A model generated the notes under the pieces. That model searched no databases. It had not been told where the DNA came from and saw only the letters and a list, made by a program, of their open reading frames with translations. A program made the position numbers and the translations under genes. From assembly GCF_043641665.1 (NCBI RefSeq), contig NC_092198.1:6012501-6076500 (forward strand): a DNA stretch of 64,000 bases, written 5' to 3'. Positions 38,505 through 48,881 of the stretch are shown one piece after another. The stretch is from Enoplosus armatus (lineage: Eukaryota; Chordata; Actinopteri; Centrarchiformes; Enoplosidae). Position 1 is the stretch's first letter, and every line of letters starts with the position of its first letter.

Positions 38505-39271
38505 CCAGTTTTGGATAATCTAACTCACTAAATAAAAAAAAAAAAAGCGACGGTGATAATAATAAAGGCGATAACAATAATGATCTCCTCTTTATTTCAT
38601 TCACCGTTAAGTAAATAAGCGAGGTTTAGAAAATCTAGTAATTAATAAGTGTCTCAGGTCATGCGAGTGTAAATTGTTGTGAGACGTTCTCCACTCAGCA
38701 CTAATTTGAAATCATGCAATAATAAATCAGCTGCGGGGAGAAGCTGTCAGAAGGAAAAGGGTTCAGGGGACCGTGGTGTTTTGGTGTTTCAGGGCTTAGT
38801 TAATTAGTTGGGGGGGGGGGGCAAAGATAAACACAGATTGTCATTCTAGCGCAGACTGAGCCTTTAAACAGCTGCCCACAGCTGTAAGAGTCCTGATCAA
38901 ATCAAGGTGGTCAGACAGAACTGTGCTGGGTTAGGACACACTTTTTCAGTTTGGCATGCATCACACTGTGTAGTTCTTAATTCTGTCAAAAGAAGTCTTT
39001 GATTTCTTTCTTATTATATTACCCATGTCATTTTTTTAAACAAATGAAAATACTTTTCAGTTGTTGTCATTTGTTTCTCTCTTATTTTTCTTCCCCTGTA
39101 ATATTTTGTAAAGTATTGGCAATAAATGAAGGGCTCAAAGCATACACTGAAACTTTTGTTTAATTAAAGTCGAATATCCTTGGAAACAAACTAATAAAAG
39201 GAATGAAATGAGGAACACTAGATATTCTCTAAATCCACCCGGCATGCAGCAACATAAACATCTTACAGTGC

Positions 39272-39767
39272 CATTCGATTGGCCACAATGATCACAATAC
39301 CCACTGTACGATCTTAAAAAACATTTCATACCAAATACTTGTACACTTGTCAAAACTGTTTTTATCTTTACAGTAAAACATATGCGTTGGATCCTACATT
39401 TCCCATAATGCAACTCAATACCATCTTTCCTTAGAGCCTCCCCTCGTCCAGAGTTTGTAATGCTCGATGTTTTAATTTGTACTCTAAAAGCCGAAGCCGA
39501 GATAACTCTGATGACATGATCAGAGTTCTTTTCTACAACTTTGGAAAGTTTTAAGACTTATTTACAAGCTGAGTAGTGCTCTTCATGATGAGTAAACTGA
39601 TCTTCATGTGTAAAATAAAAAAGATTCTACTAGGCATGTATTAATATGAAATATTTGCAGTTCATTAAATTGGCAAAAACGATCATAATACATTTTACAC
39701 AATATACCATCTTAATAAACATTTCATATTAAATACTTGCATGGGTCAAAACATGTTCTATCTTTTA
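39272..39767 (+). repeat. Diverged local duplication of about 100 bp
   Basis: The segments 39,272-39,365 and 39,663-39,767 share the ordered blocks 'catt…attggc…gatca.aata', 'atcttaa.aaacatttcata' and 'aaatacttg…gtcaaaac…ttatctttta' with small insertions. They are about 390 bp apart in direct orientation. They may be two copies of an unrecognised repeat or an old tandem duplication. Confidence 0.6.
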
Positions 39768-40321
39768 TTATCTCATTATTATTATAATTATCATTGTGAA
39801 ACATGTATATAATTGTGTTTCGGCCATTCTGATCAAATGCATGGGTTTAAACAAAATAGCCTTGAGCAGTGTTTCTTAGCTTGTGAGCCCTTAATACAAA
39901 GCAGTCTACCCCAGAGTGCAGGCCTGTGAGATAGATTTTTGTTTAACTGGAACAATTTTCTAGCCTGAAGAGGCAAAACAGTCGATATTTCACAAGAAAA
40001 GAAGGAAAGATTAGAGAAAATTCTTTTTTTGCATTCATTCCCCTTTAATCATCTCACGAACCCCCCCCCCTCCCCCCTCCCCCTCGTGTAGTTCCCGAGA
40101 ACCACCCAAATAAAGCTTATTCAGAAGTAAATGTAAACATTATTTCCTGCTTGTCAGCTGAATAATATGCAGTTTCAGACAGCCCGGCTTCTCCACCATA
40201 CAGGAGACTATCACAACCTCTGTGATTGAATGAGTCGCTGTTGTTCCTTGTGTAGCGATGTCTTGTCTGAGGTGGTGTGATAAGTGTTAATGTTTTATTT
40301 GGAGATCTGGCCCACACCTCA

Positions 40322-40345
40322 CCCCCCCCCCCCCCCCCCCCCCCC
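40322..40345 (+). repeat. C24 homopolymer
   Basis: Twenty-four consecutive C; a second run of 21 C lies at 40,552-40,572. Confidence 0.95.
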
Positions 40346-43300
40346 TGTTGCAGAGTCTGGCAGGATGGATTAAACTTATCTTGCTCACGTGCGTTGCTCT
40401 GACTGACTGATACTGATAAAAATCATTCCAGTAGTCATCACGGACCCACCCTGATGAGCACTGAATCAGGGTCTGGATATAAGTTTGTTTAGCGGCTCAT
40501 GGATCCACAGTGTTTGTACAGTTTAGCCAGGGAGGCAGGAGCGGCCCCGAGCCCCCCCCCCCCCCCCCCCCCGTCCACCCACCCACAAGACTTCCTCTTT
40601 GCTCAACTCAGGAGGGGAAATTTAGCCCAGATGTGACTTCAAACAGAAGAAAAGCTGCAGGGATTGGAGGTGGGATCAGGCCCATCTTTTGCGTGACCCC
40701 GAGACCTGCTCCTTCCTGGCATCTGTCTATTTTTCTCCTCTTCTGTTCCTTCTCTGATGATCTCTTGTAAGTTGCCGTCTCACGGGTCCCTTTATTTTTT
40801 ACTCCTAAGCAGCTGTTTCTAACAAATAAGTGCTGTGTCATTCTTACATTGGCTGTGCAGTTACCTAACATCATGTATAAAACGATAAGGAAATCCTATG
40901 TAGCAGCACATTTTCACCAAATAAGGTGACATTTAGGGATTTGTAAAGTTCTCAGAACACACTTCAGCCTTATAATGCTTAAAAAACATTGATGTACTTT
41001 TTTTCTTTGTCTCATAAATATAGATAAACACGATGAGACGCCACTGTTGCCAGGCAAAGCATCAGTGAAGATTAAGCCGAAAAAATGTTTAGCTGTAAAA
41101 CATCAGCGGTAATTAAATGACGAAATAAAGTGCTTTCTAGGCTCTTGCATAATTACGCAGGAAGACACATTTGCATTTTTGTGTTTGAAATACAAATGTT
41201 GAGGACCTTTTTTTGTCATTTCAACAAAGAGCATGGTTCTCTTGATGAACCAATATATGTATACAGCACAAAGATCTGTATCTATCCCCAAATTTGGCGT
41301 TCAATCGTCTGGGTTCTCATTTTCGGAAAAATCGTATGCTTAGCTGAAATGTGACGGTAATGACACGAAAGGCACAAAATAGGGCCGCGCTTGACCGTGA
41401 TATGCTGCTCCGAACGCACTGAACATCAAAAACCTGGACATGTAAAACAAAGTAAGGTCTTCCCAGGGTGCATTGCTTTAAGCTACATTATCTTTCATAG
41501 CAGAGAGGAGCACGTCAGCACAAAATGGCCACCACTTATCTCAACACTTACACGCTGCTGAGCAGTTGTCTGAGGTATTAAATCTCGGGAGGACAAGGAT
41601 GACATGGCAGCCGCATGTCAGAAACAGACCTAATCCACGATCCTCTCGTCCTGACCTGTTTTGATTTGAAAGCTTCCCACCTCAAACCCCTTCACCACCC
41701 CCACCCCCACTCTGCTTCTCTCTCCCCCATCCCTCACTCAGCAGAAGTACAGGGGCTTGCTTGTTGTCAAGTCAGTGTTTTTACAGCCTGGCATTAGCAC
41801 AGGGCAGCATTCACTCAGGACATTCACTTTGCCTCCCCTATAATTCACATGCTCATACGGGAGCGCGCCTCGCCTTCGTTACTACCCAAGAAATGACCCT
41901 GATTGAGCGTTGGCGGCCTTCTGACAGCCCGACAGACCCCTCTACTCTTCTAAGAGCTCTAAGCCTTACAAATAAATCTTTTATACATTTTAAATGCCAC
42001 ATATAACACCCCGTGTGACCCCAGTTTTCTAACCTGACAGTCAGTGGTCGATTCGTTCGACTTTAACGAGGAAGAAAGATGTGGAGGTAAATGTTGTTTA
42101 ATCTAACTTTGCCATCTAATTAGAGGGCTACATTTCATCATTTGGGAGACACTCTTACAAAGTGTTCATTATTTTGTATTTGGTGTTGTGTGTGTGCTGT
42201 GTGTACTGTATATTGTACTTTTCAGTGTCTGTCGATCATGATATGTTTGCACAGTGACAGAGCAATAAAAAAAAAAGAACTTCAGTCTAGAGGGGCTCGG
42301 GAGTTGGTGCAATCCTCTGACTCCCTCGTCTCCTCTCAGCTCACTCCTTGAGTAAAATATACAGTATGTTGTTGGCTGACTGGTTTCCTCGGCTGTGAAA
42401 AATGCACCGCTCTCTTCTGGGAGCCCCGCTGTGGCATTAGGTGCATGTAGATTGATAATCGACGGGGGTAAACATAATTACATCGCCTTAGAAATTAATG
42501 AACGCATTGATCGCCCACTCTAAACATTATCAGCATATTTCTCTTTAAGCCACTGACGTCTCGAGGGAAGGGCCTGATTATATCACGGCTTCAGTGAGTT
42601 GTTGCAATATTGCTGTGGCTTCCCACAGTTAGCTCTTTCAAAGATCTTGCCAATACTTGTGGGGAGGTTTTTTTTAAAAACTGATGTTGTTGGCACCTTT
42701 GAAGTGCCTTTCAGTGTCCAGATGTAAATTCATGCAGGGAGAAATGTGATAAGCTAATGACGTCTCCGGGGACTAGAATGAATATAACCAAGGGATAAAC
42801 ATATCTGCATATCTGAGTGGGCTTTTTTTCCCCCCCCTCCTCATCTTCCCTCCTTTAACACTGTTTGGGGCCTGAACAGGAGCAGATGGACAGAGCAGGC
42901 TTTGATGTGCTCTGGGGTCATGTGTATCTGCAGTTTTATCAAGGTACACAAGCATGCAGAGTAAATACGCCACACCAAAACTGTGGGAAGGTCTCTGTAC
43001 AAGGCAGAGAAGGGGGATTTCCACTTGAGATCCAGGAGAGGGTGTAGACTGAAATATTTCTCAGCATTTGCGCAATATATACCTTAAGAATATAAAGTAT
43101 ATCCTCACCAAACTTAAGAGCAAGGCTACCAGAGGACAGCACAGTATAGATGTTTAATGTTTTCAGCTTGAAATCAATTAAATTAAGCTTGATTTAAATG
43201 TGTAAAGTCATTTTTTGATCAAATGCAATCAATCTGTTCAGGCTATTTTACATCTAACTCCTGCTCAGGTTTTTTTTCTTGACAACAAAGAACAAAATCA

Positions 43301-45366
43301 AGTTAACATGCCGAATAATGGCCCGAGCATATTTGCCTCTCTTTGGCCCATTTAAGTGTCTGTCATCTTATTCCCATTTTGAGTGCCAGAAAGAGACATT
43401 CCATAATGCTGCGCAGACCAGGAACAGAGCGCACTACTGCAAAACATGTCCATCAAGGAGAAAATAAAAATAGGCTGTTTCCTCTAAATTCACTCGATCA
43501 ATAATTCATGCCTTGCACAGAAGCTTGATTTATGGAGGAATTAAATGTTGTGGACTGGGCCTCACAACGGCCGTCCATCTCGGGGACGCGGCAGACGAAA
43601 TTAAACATGAAAGGCAAACACTGAGAACAAGCAAATCATCTCACTGAGAGTTGACGTACTAGAAGACTTCAATGGCACGCGCGCTGGGCGGCCAGATTGG
43701 ACAAAATGACACTGGTGATTTGAGCAAGAGCCACGTAATTTGTTCGTAAAGTTTTCATGAGTTATATGTGTGGAAGTGGGTCACCAAACGTCAAAGAGCT
43801 GCATTAATACTATTCGGCAACTGGAGGCAGAGATCAAAGGCAGCCGTGCACCTACTCCTGAGGTCCTTTCTGACCCTGGCTTTGGCTATAAACAAACATG
43901 GCAAACACAACATTTTTACTAGTTTTTAAATTCAAACTGAAATTTGAATTCTCCTCTCTTTCGTCAGTAATTTATATTTTGTTTCCTGTGTGAGGAAATA
44001 TAAACTGTAATGATACTGTGGCTGTTGTAGCCTACATATTTTAAAATATTCCAAAAGAGGATACAGTTGTTTTGGACATATTTCTGAAAACAGCGTTGAA
44101 GCTTCAATCCTCTGGGTGGGCATTTGGTAACCAGCACTGCTAGGAGGCACGCTGTCAACGCCAAAGCCCCGTATAGCTATCGAACGCTGATATCATACGT
44201 TTTCCCCCCTTTTTAGACATGCCCACATAATCTTGACATAAACATTAACATTCAACATTTAGTTGTACTGTTTGTATTTCCCTCAGACAGTGTAAACTAA
44301 TGGAAGCTAGTTAGTCTAGCTTTGTAACGTTAGTCACATGACATTGTCAGTTGGCACCACAAATTCACATCCTCATGGAAAACTAAAGCAGGAGGCACTA
44401 TCACTGCAATAAATACATAAAATAAACCAAAAACCAAAAAATTGACCAACTAAGTACACAAGTAAAATAACAAACACAAAGATATACCGATTTCTGAGCG
44501 AAAGTGAATTCCTAAGTGACTAAGACAGCAACTGTGGCCGCCAGTCACAATTGCCTGGATAATGGTGAATGCCACAACATAGTCTGTCACGGGCACAAGT
44601 AAAAGAAGAGTCATAAAGTCAGCAAATGGATTTGGTAATGTCAGTTATACAGCAACATCTACCTTAAGTTTGCTAACATTAGCCTCAAGCTAATGGTCCT
44701 TCCAGCTGAGTGAGACAGTGACAGAGTGCAGTGAACTGGGTGTGTTTTATGCCATTTCTTCTTTTAAAAGTTACACAGTCTCACTTTAAATTCACCTCAA
44801 CTTTCAAAGTTCATCTAATAAATGTGTGTGTGTTTAAACATTTTAATGTTTTTATAGTTGTGTAAAAGACATGAGCGCGCGCATTGAGACAGTGAGGAGA
44901 GTGGGACTAGATGCGGACGCGAGGATGTGTGCGCGCGGGCAGAGGAGCGGGTGGGCAGGGAGCAACAGCGAGGAAGCGATGAAGATGGAATCACTTCACT
45001 GGAAGAACGTGCGGGAAGAAAAGATGAGGCTGTGCTAATTATCGAGCTATAATTAAGATAAAAAAAAACACCCCTCCATAAAAAAAGGCCAACAAATATT
45101 CCCACAAAACTATAGCTAATAGTAACTTTGTGACAGTGATATAGTCACACAGTAAATATCCGAATTCCTGGATTTTGTGATTAAAGTGCAAATGAAAGCT
45201 CAGACATCGTCGCGGGTTACTGTAACGTTAGGTCAGGCAAATAACGTGCAGGAATGAAAGTGTGTGTGTGTTGGGAGAAACTATTTTCTGCAGTGTGAGG
45301 GCAGCAGGGAGGATCTGTGGCTTAAAGCCATCACGGAGCTGCTGGAGGAGATGCATTCTTTATTCT

Positions 45367-45735
45367 GAGGAGGGGAGGAGGGACAGGAGGGGAGAGAGAG
45401 AGGGAGAGAGAGAGAGAGAGGGAGAGAGGTGAGCAGAGCACACACGTCGCACTATCAACTGAATCCATCTAAGAAAACAAGTCGCAGGGAGTCCGGGTCT
45501 GAGCTGCGTAGGCACTAAAGGCAAGTTTTCAGCTCCCCACTAAACAGCGCACCGGACGGACGCAGCTGGCCGTCATGGCCCGTGGCGGATCGGGCGGCGG
45601 ACACTTCACCGTTCGGGCTGAGTGTGGAAGGGGAGAAGTGGGCTCTGCGATCACCCTGCCGCCGCTTCCCTCAGTCCTAATGCGCAGCAGACGGTGTTGA
45701 GCTATAAAGCGGAGGAGCTCCGTTGTGAAGCGCCC
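45367..45735 (+). promoter_or_regulatory. flrt2: CpG-rich putative FLRT2 proximal promoter
   Basis: A purine (GA) tract at 45,367-45,429 is followed by a GC- and CpG-dense stretch with many GGCGG/CCGCC-like sites, in strong contrast to the AT-rich flanks. A TATAAA at 45,703-45,708 would place transcription start near 45,735, but it may be coincidental in a CpG-island promoter. It lies about 2.7 kb upstream of the FLRT2 terminal exon on the same strand, with a donor at its downstream edge. The assignment to FLRT2 is an inference from position. Confidence 0.55.
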
Positions 45736-46011
45736 CGGAGCTGGAAAACCAAAAAAAAAAAAAAAGTGGTGGACAGCGGTGCGGACCGACGCGCAGCAAA
45801 AACCGGGGGGGGGGGACCCATGCAGGGAAATATGCTGTTCCGTAGACTCACCGGGTTCACGCTGCTGATCGGAACCGATTCGCACCAGCGTTACCGAACG
45901 GACCTTTACGCACGGTCACACAGCAGGACCGCATGAAGGACGGAGGCTCAAAGAAAAGGGGAAAAGTTGAACGCGGTAGCGCGGTTTGTAATGGATAAAG
46001 GCTCACCAAAG
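45736..46011 (+). other. flrt2: Candidate 5'-untranslated first exon of FLRT2
   Basis: A CpG-rich segment ending AAAG|GTACAG, a usable splice donor at 46,012. It carries three upstream ATG reading frames: 45,820-45,936 (38 codons), 45,933-45,998 (21 codons) and an ATG at 45,991 that stays open to the donor. Mammalian FLRT genes have the whole coding sequence in one exon preceded by untranslated exon(s), which fits. The 5' end is unknown, and the exon may begin further upstream. No transcript evidence is available here. Confidence 0.5.
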
Positions 46012-48263
46012 GTACAGTGGCTGTTTCTCAATAACCCGGGGCATAGTTGTGCAGAAATGTAGAGGGAAACATTAACAGGCCTAAGTTGCATATCAATCGA
46101 CTACTTTTCAAATGAAATTCTGAGTGAAATTTCTAATATATGAACGTTTTCTTAACCAAGCAGATCCACATATGTTTTCACCTCTGTAACTTACAGTCCC
46201 AGACATCCTGCAAGCAAAGACGGCCATAGACTGACATTAATTCACCAATTCCCAATGACTCTTTAAGATTAATTAAAACGGTTGGCCAAATTAATCTGTA
46301 GGGTAATTAGATGTTTTATCGAGTTGAAGATTACTGCACTACAAAGCGCACTGCTCCACATATTTCCCCCCGGAGAAAACCTGACTTCTTTTTTTGGTGG
46401 TGGTGTTGTGTGTGTGTGTGTGTGGGGGGGGGATTTCACTCTCAATGCACTGCACGGTTTTCAATTCCCCCCTTTGAAATAATTCATTCAAATGAACACC
46501 GCTCACTGGGCAGGCTTTGAAGTATACCTGATCCGCCTCTTATCGCCTCTTAAATACCCGATCCATTTTAAACTTTTAATTGCGTTTCTGTCGCCAAATC
46601 CAGTTCTAATCGGATTGTCCTGGCCACATATCACAGCGTTCATCTGGCGGTGAGAAACTGTGCTCCCTCGGCTGGAAATGAAATTGAAAAAAAAAGAAAG
46701 AAAAAGGAAAGAGGGAAAAAGTCTTTCTATCACTTTCCCTCCTTGATCTATCCATGCCCGCAAATTCTCAGGTTTGGTGTTGTCACATAAAGACCAACTT
46801 GATGTCGAGCTTCTTTTTAAAGGTTATTATTTGGACTCTTGGTGACATTTTATTTATGCAGCTATAATAATCTTGATGCTGCTGCCTTCTGCTGTTGATT
46901 CTGCTGCTGTGACAGCACATTTTATCGCCTCATGTGGTTTGCTTATACCCTCGAAGCTTATTTGATTAAATTTAGCTCTTTCAATTTAGAAAAGTAGATC
47001 ACAGATGTGTGTCAAAGGATTGTTTCTCCATCTCTGCCACAAAGAGCCCATGCAGGGCTCGTCAACAAACAACACACACTTATTTGAATAAGCCGGGCTA
47101 CGAGGGCAAACAGATGGATTTCCTTTACTTACTATTTTTTATTTCACTATGTTTTCCTTTCTTGACAAAATACAATTTCCCTGTCATGGCTGCCAGACAT
47201 AACAAATCTGAAATTTAGTAAAAAAAAAAGAAAAAGAAAAATTGCCAAAACAGCAAGCATTCTGAATATCTTCTAAATGATGTGGCTGCTCCTGCAGGAC
47301 ACCTTAATCCACGCTCACGGCCGTTCCTGTGCTCAACATTCAACCCATCGTTCCCACTATTACGCGTCATCCAACATTGACTCAGAGTGGAGCCTCAGTT
47401 AAGCTGAAAGCTACAAATGACAACCAGTATCTTTCAATCATGTGGGGGAAGAGGGGGAACAATCTTTGATGGGTCATAAAACTTGGAATAATGGATCTAG
47501 GGGTCTACCGTAATCCAATGGCCTTGTGCTTTACTACAAGCCTCTCCGTGCTGAAAAATAGCCTGTATCGATCATTTATTGCAGGTGGAGGGACTAAATT
47601 ATTTTCCAATCCCATTTCATTTGACAGCTTGTGTATGTCACTCTAGCGAGAGGAGGAGCTGATTCGCAGGGTCTCTATTCCTCGACTGCCCAGCCTTTGT
47701 TTTGCAATTCCATTCTTCACAGACTTAAATCTCGAGTTTGATGGTGTGTTCAGGCCTACGGTAATAACCAGCTCCTCCTTAGGCCACCGGCAAGACAGTC
47801 GCCTCTGTTTACTGTAAGCACTTGTGTGTTTACTCGTGCACCTCTGCCCACAATGTCTGCTCAAGCAGACAGAAAAAAAGAACAGTCGTAACTTGTTTTA
47901 TTTTCTGTTTCGTATTTTTTTTTCTCTCCAGGAAATATACTGTGCATCCATGTTGGCACACAAAGAGGTGATGTCTCCATTAGCCTTATCTCTTTTTTAG
48001 CCTGTTGTCCATTAAGCAGCATTAATGTTGCTCAGAACCTCTGTGAATCCATGAGTGTGTGTCCTTGCAGTCTTCTATTCCCTCCTTTGATAGAGCGGAA
48101 GGGATAAAAGCCTTCTTTATGTCTGTGAAACCGGATGTGTAAGAGCTGTTCTGAATATTTATCAGATGGTTTGACTCCTTTTTTTAATAGCCAGCGCATA
48201 ATTTGACATCAGCAGTGAACGATATGTTTTGTGACTCTGTCTTTCTGTTTGGGAGAGAGGGAA

Positions 48264-48302
<39 letters not shown>

Positions 48303-48437
48303 CAGTTGGTATGTGTGTGTGCATGTTTGTATGTCAAATAAAGAGACAGAGGAAGAGAGGAATAAGAGAGGCCCCGTTTTTCCGAGAACAGGCCACCCCT
48401 AAATATACTAATCCAGCATTTCTTTGTTTTCCCACAG
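46012..48437 (+). other. flrt2: Probable FLRT2 5'-UTR intron
   Basis: Bounded by GT at 46,012 and a strong acceptor at 48,437: a branch-point-like TACTAAT about 25 bp upstream, a pyrimidine tract and CCCACAG. The intron contains a (GT)n tract at 48,267-48,301 and an A-rich tract at 47.2 kb. ORFs inside it carry no known domain. Confidence 0.5.
48267..48301 (+). repeat. (GT)n microsatellite near the acceptor
   Basis: Thirty-five bases of GT, ending 136 bp before the predicted acceptor of the FLRT2 coding exon. Confidence 0.96.
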
Positions 48438-48881
48438 GTCTCTGGATCCAAATGTCACCACCCTTGGACTCTGCCCTGGTCGGGGACCAGCAGTGTGTGA
48501 CGGACAGGCGAGTGGAGCCTGTGGTGGCTCTCTACTGCGTGGCTTCAAATTGGCCCTGGCTGAGCTCTGCATGGAGCAACGAGTGAAGAGTCCTGCTATG
48601 GTCTGATGTCTCAGCATGGATGGAGTCAGTCAGAGGACTGGCCACCACTAATGAGACCATCGCTCTTCAGCTGAGGACTAGCATTTACAGGATTACTCCC
48701 ACGGTTTCCTGCTCTTTTCCCAGCTAACTGCATCATTACCAAACTCTCCTAGGTGGACTTTTCGTGGGTCTGGTTTTTGGTGGATATATACGTCATTGCC
48801 TTTCTGATTTTCATATTTGTTAAATTTTATTCCAGTACTTTTTTATTGTTGGTCTCCCTTTTCCTGTTTTGTTTTTCCACT
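48438..48881 (+). promoter_or_regulatory. flrt2: FLRT2 5' leader in the terminal exon, with upstream ORFs
   Basis: This is the sequence between the predicted acceptor and the FLRT2 ATG. It contains several upstream ORFs: 48,452-48,586 (44 codons), 48,571-48,606 (11 codons) and 48,606-48,674 (22 codons). All end before the main start, so they could reduce FLRT2 translation or force reinitiation. A second strong acceptor (pyrimidine tract plus CCCAG) ends at 48,723; its use would remove all of these uORFs. A third CCTAG ends at 48,752. The start of the exon is inferred from splice-site quality alone. Confidence 0.55.
48452..48586 (+). other. Upstream ORF, 44 codons
   Basis: The first ATG after the predicted acceptor, beginning MSPPLDSAL. 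Context is moderate (A at -3). It resembles no known protein and is best read as a regulatory uORF of FLRT2. Confidence 0.5.

Larger units (their letters stand above)
35976..45366. other. Gene-free region upstream of FLRT2
   Basis: About 9.4 kb with no recognisable coding gene. It holds GA and GT microsatellites, C24 and C21 runs, a diverged local duplication (39.27 and 39.66 kb) and repeat-free stretches. The segment 42,400-42,620 has several homeobox-type cores (ATTAATGA, TAATTA, ATTGAT) and is a reasonable enhancer candidate. GCTAAC/ATTAGC-rich DNA at 44.3-44.8 kb is probably an old dispersed repeat. Confidence 0.5.

Noticed and set aside
45622..45936. 104-codon ORF in the CpG-rich block
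   Set aside because: The extended frame starts from GTG, and the stretch includes a poly-lysine run from an A-tract. Only the ATG part (45,820-45,936) is kept, as a uORF.
47932..47967. Possible 36-base micro-exon in the FLRT2 intron
   Set aside because: A good acceptor (pyrimidine tract plus CCAG at 47,931) is present, but the only nearby donor (GTGATG) is weak and nothing else supports it.
48753..48881. N-terminal 43-codon extension of FLRT2
   Set aside because: The frame is open, but its first codon is GTG and no ATG precedes 48,882. The ATG at 48,882 has a strong context, gives the 660-residue length of the family and is followed directly by a signal peptide.
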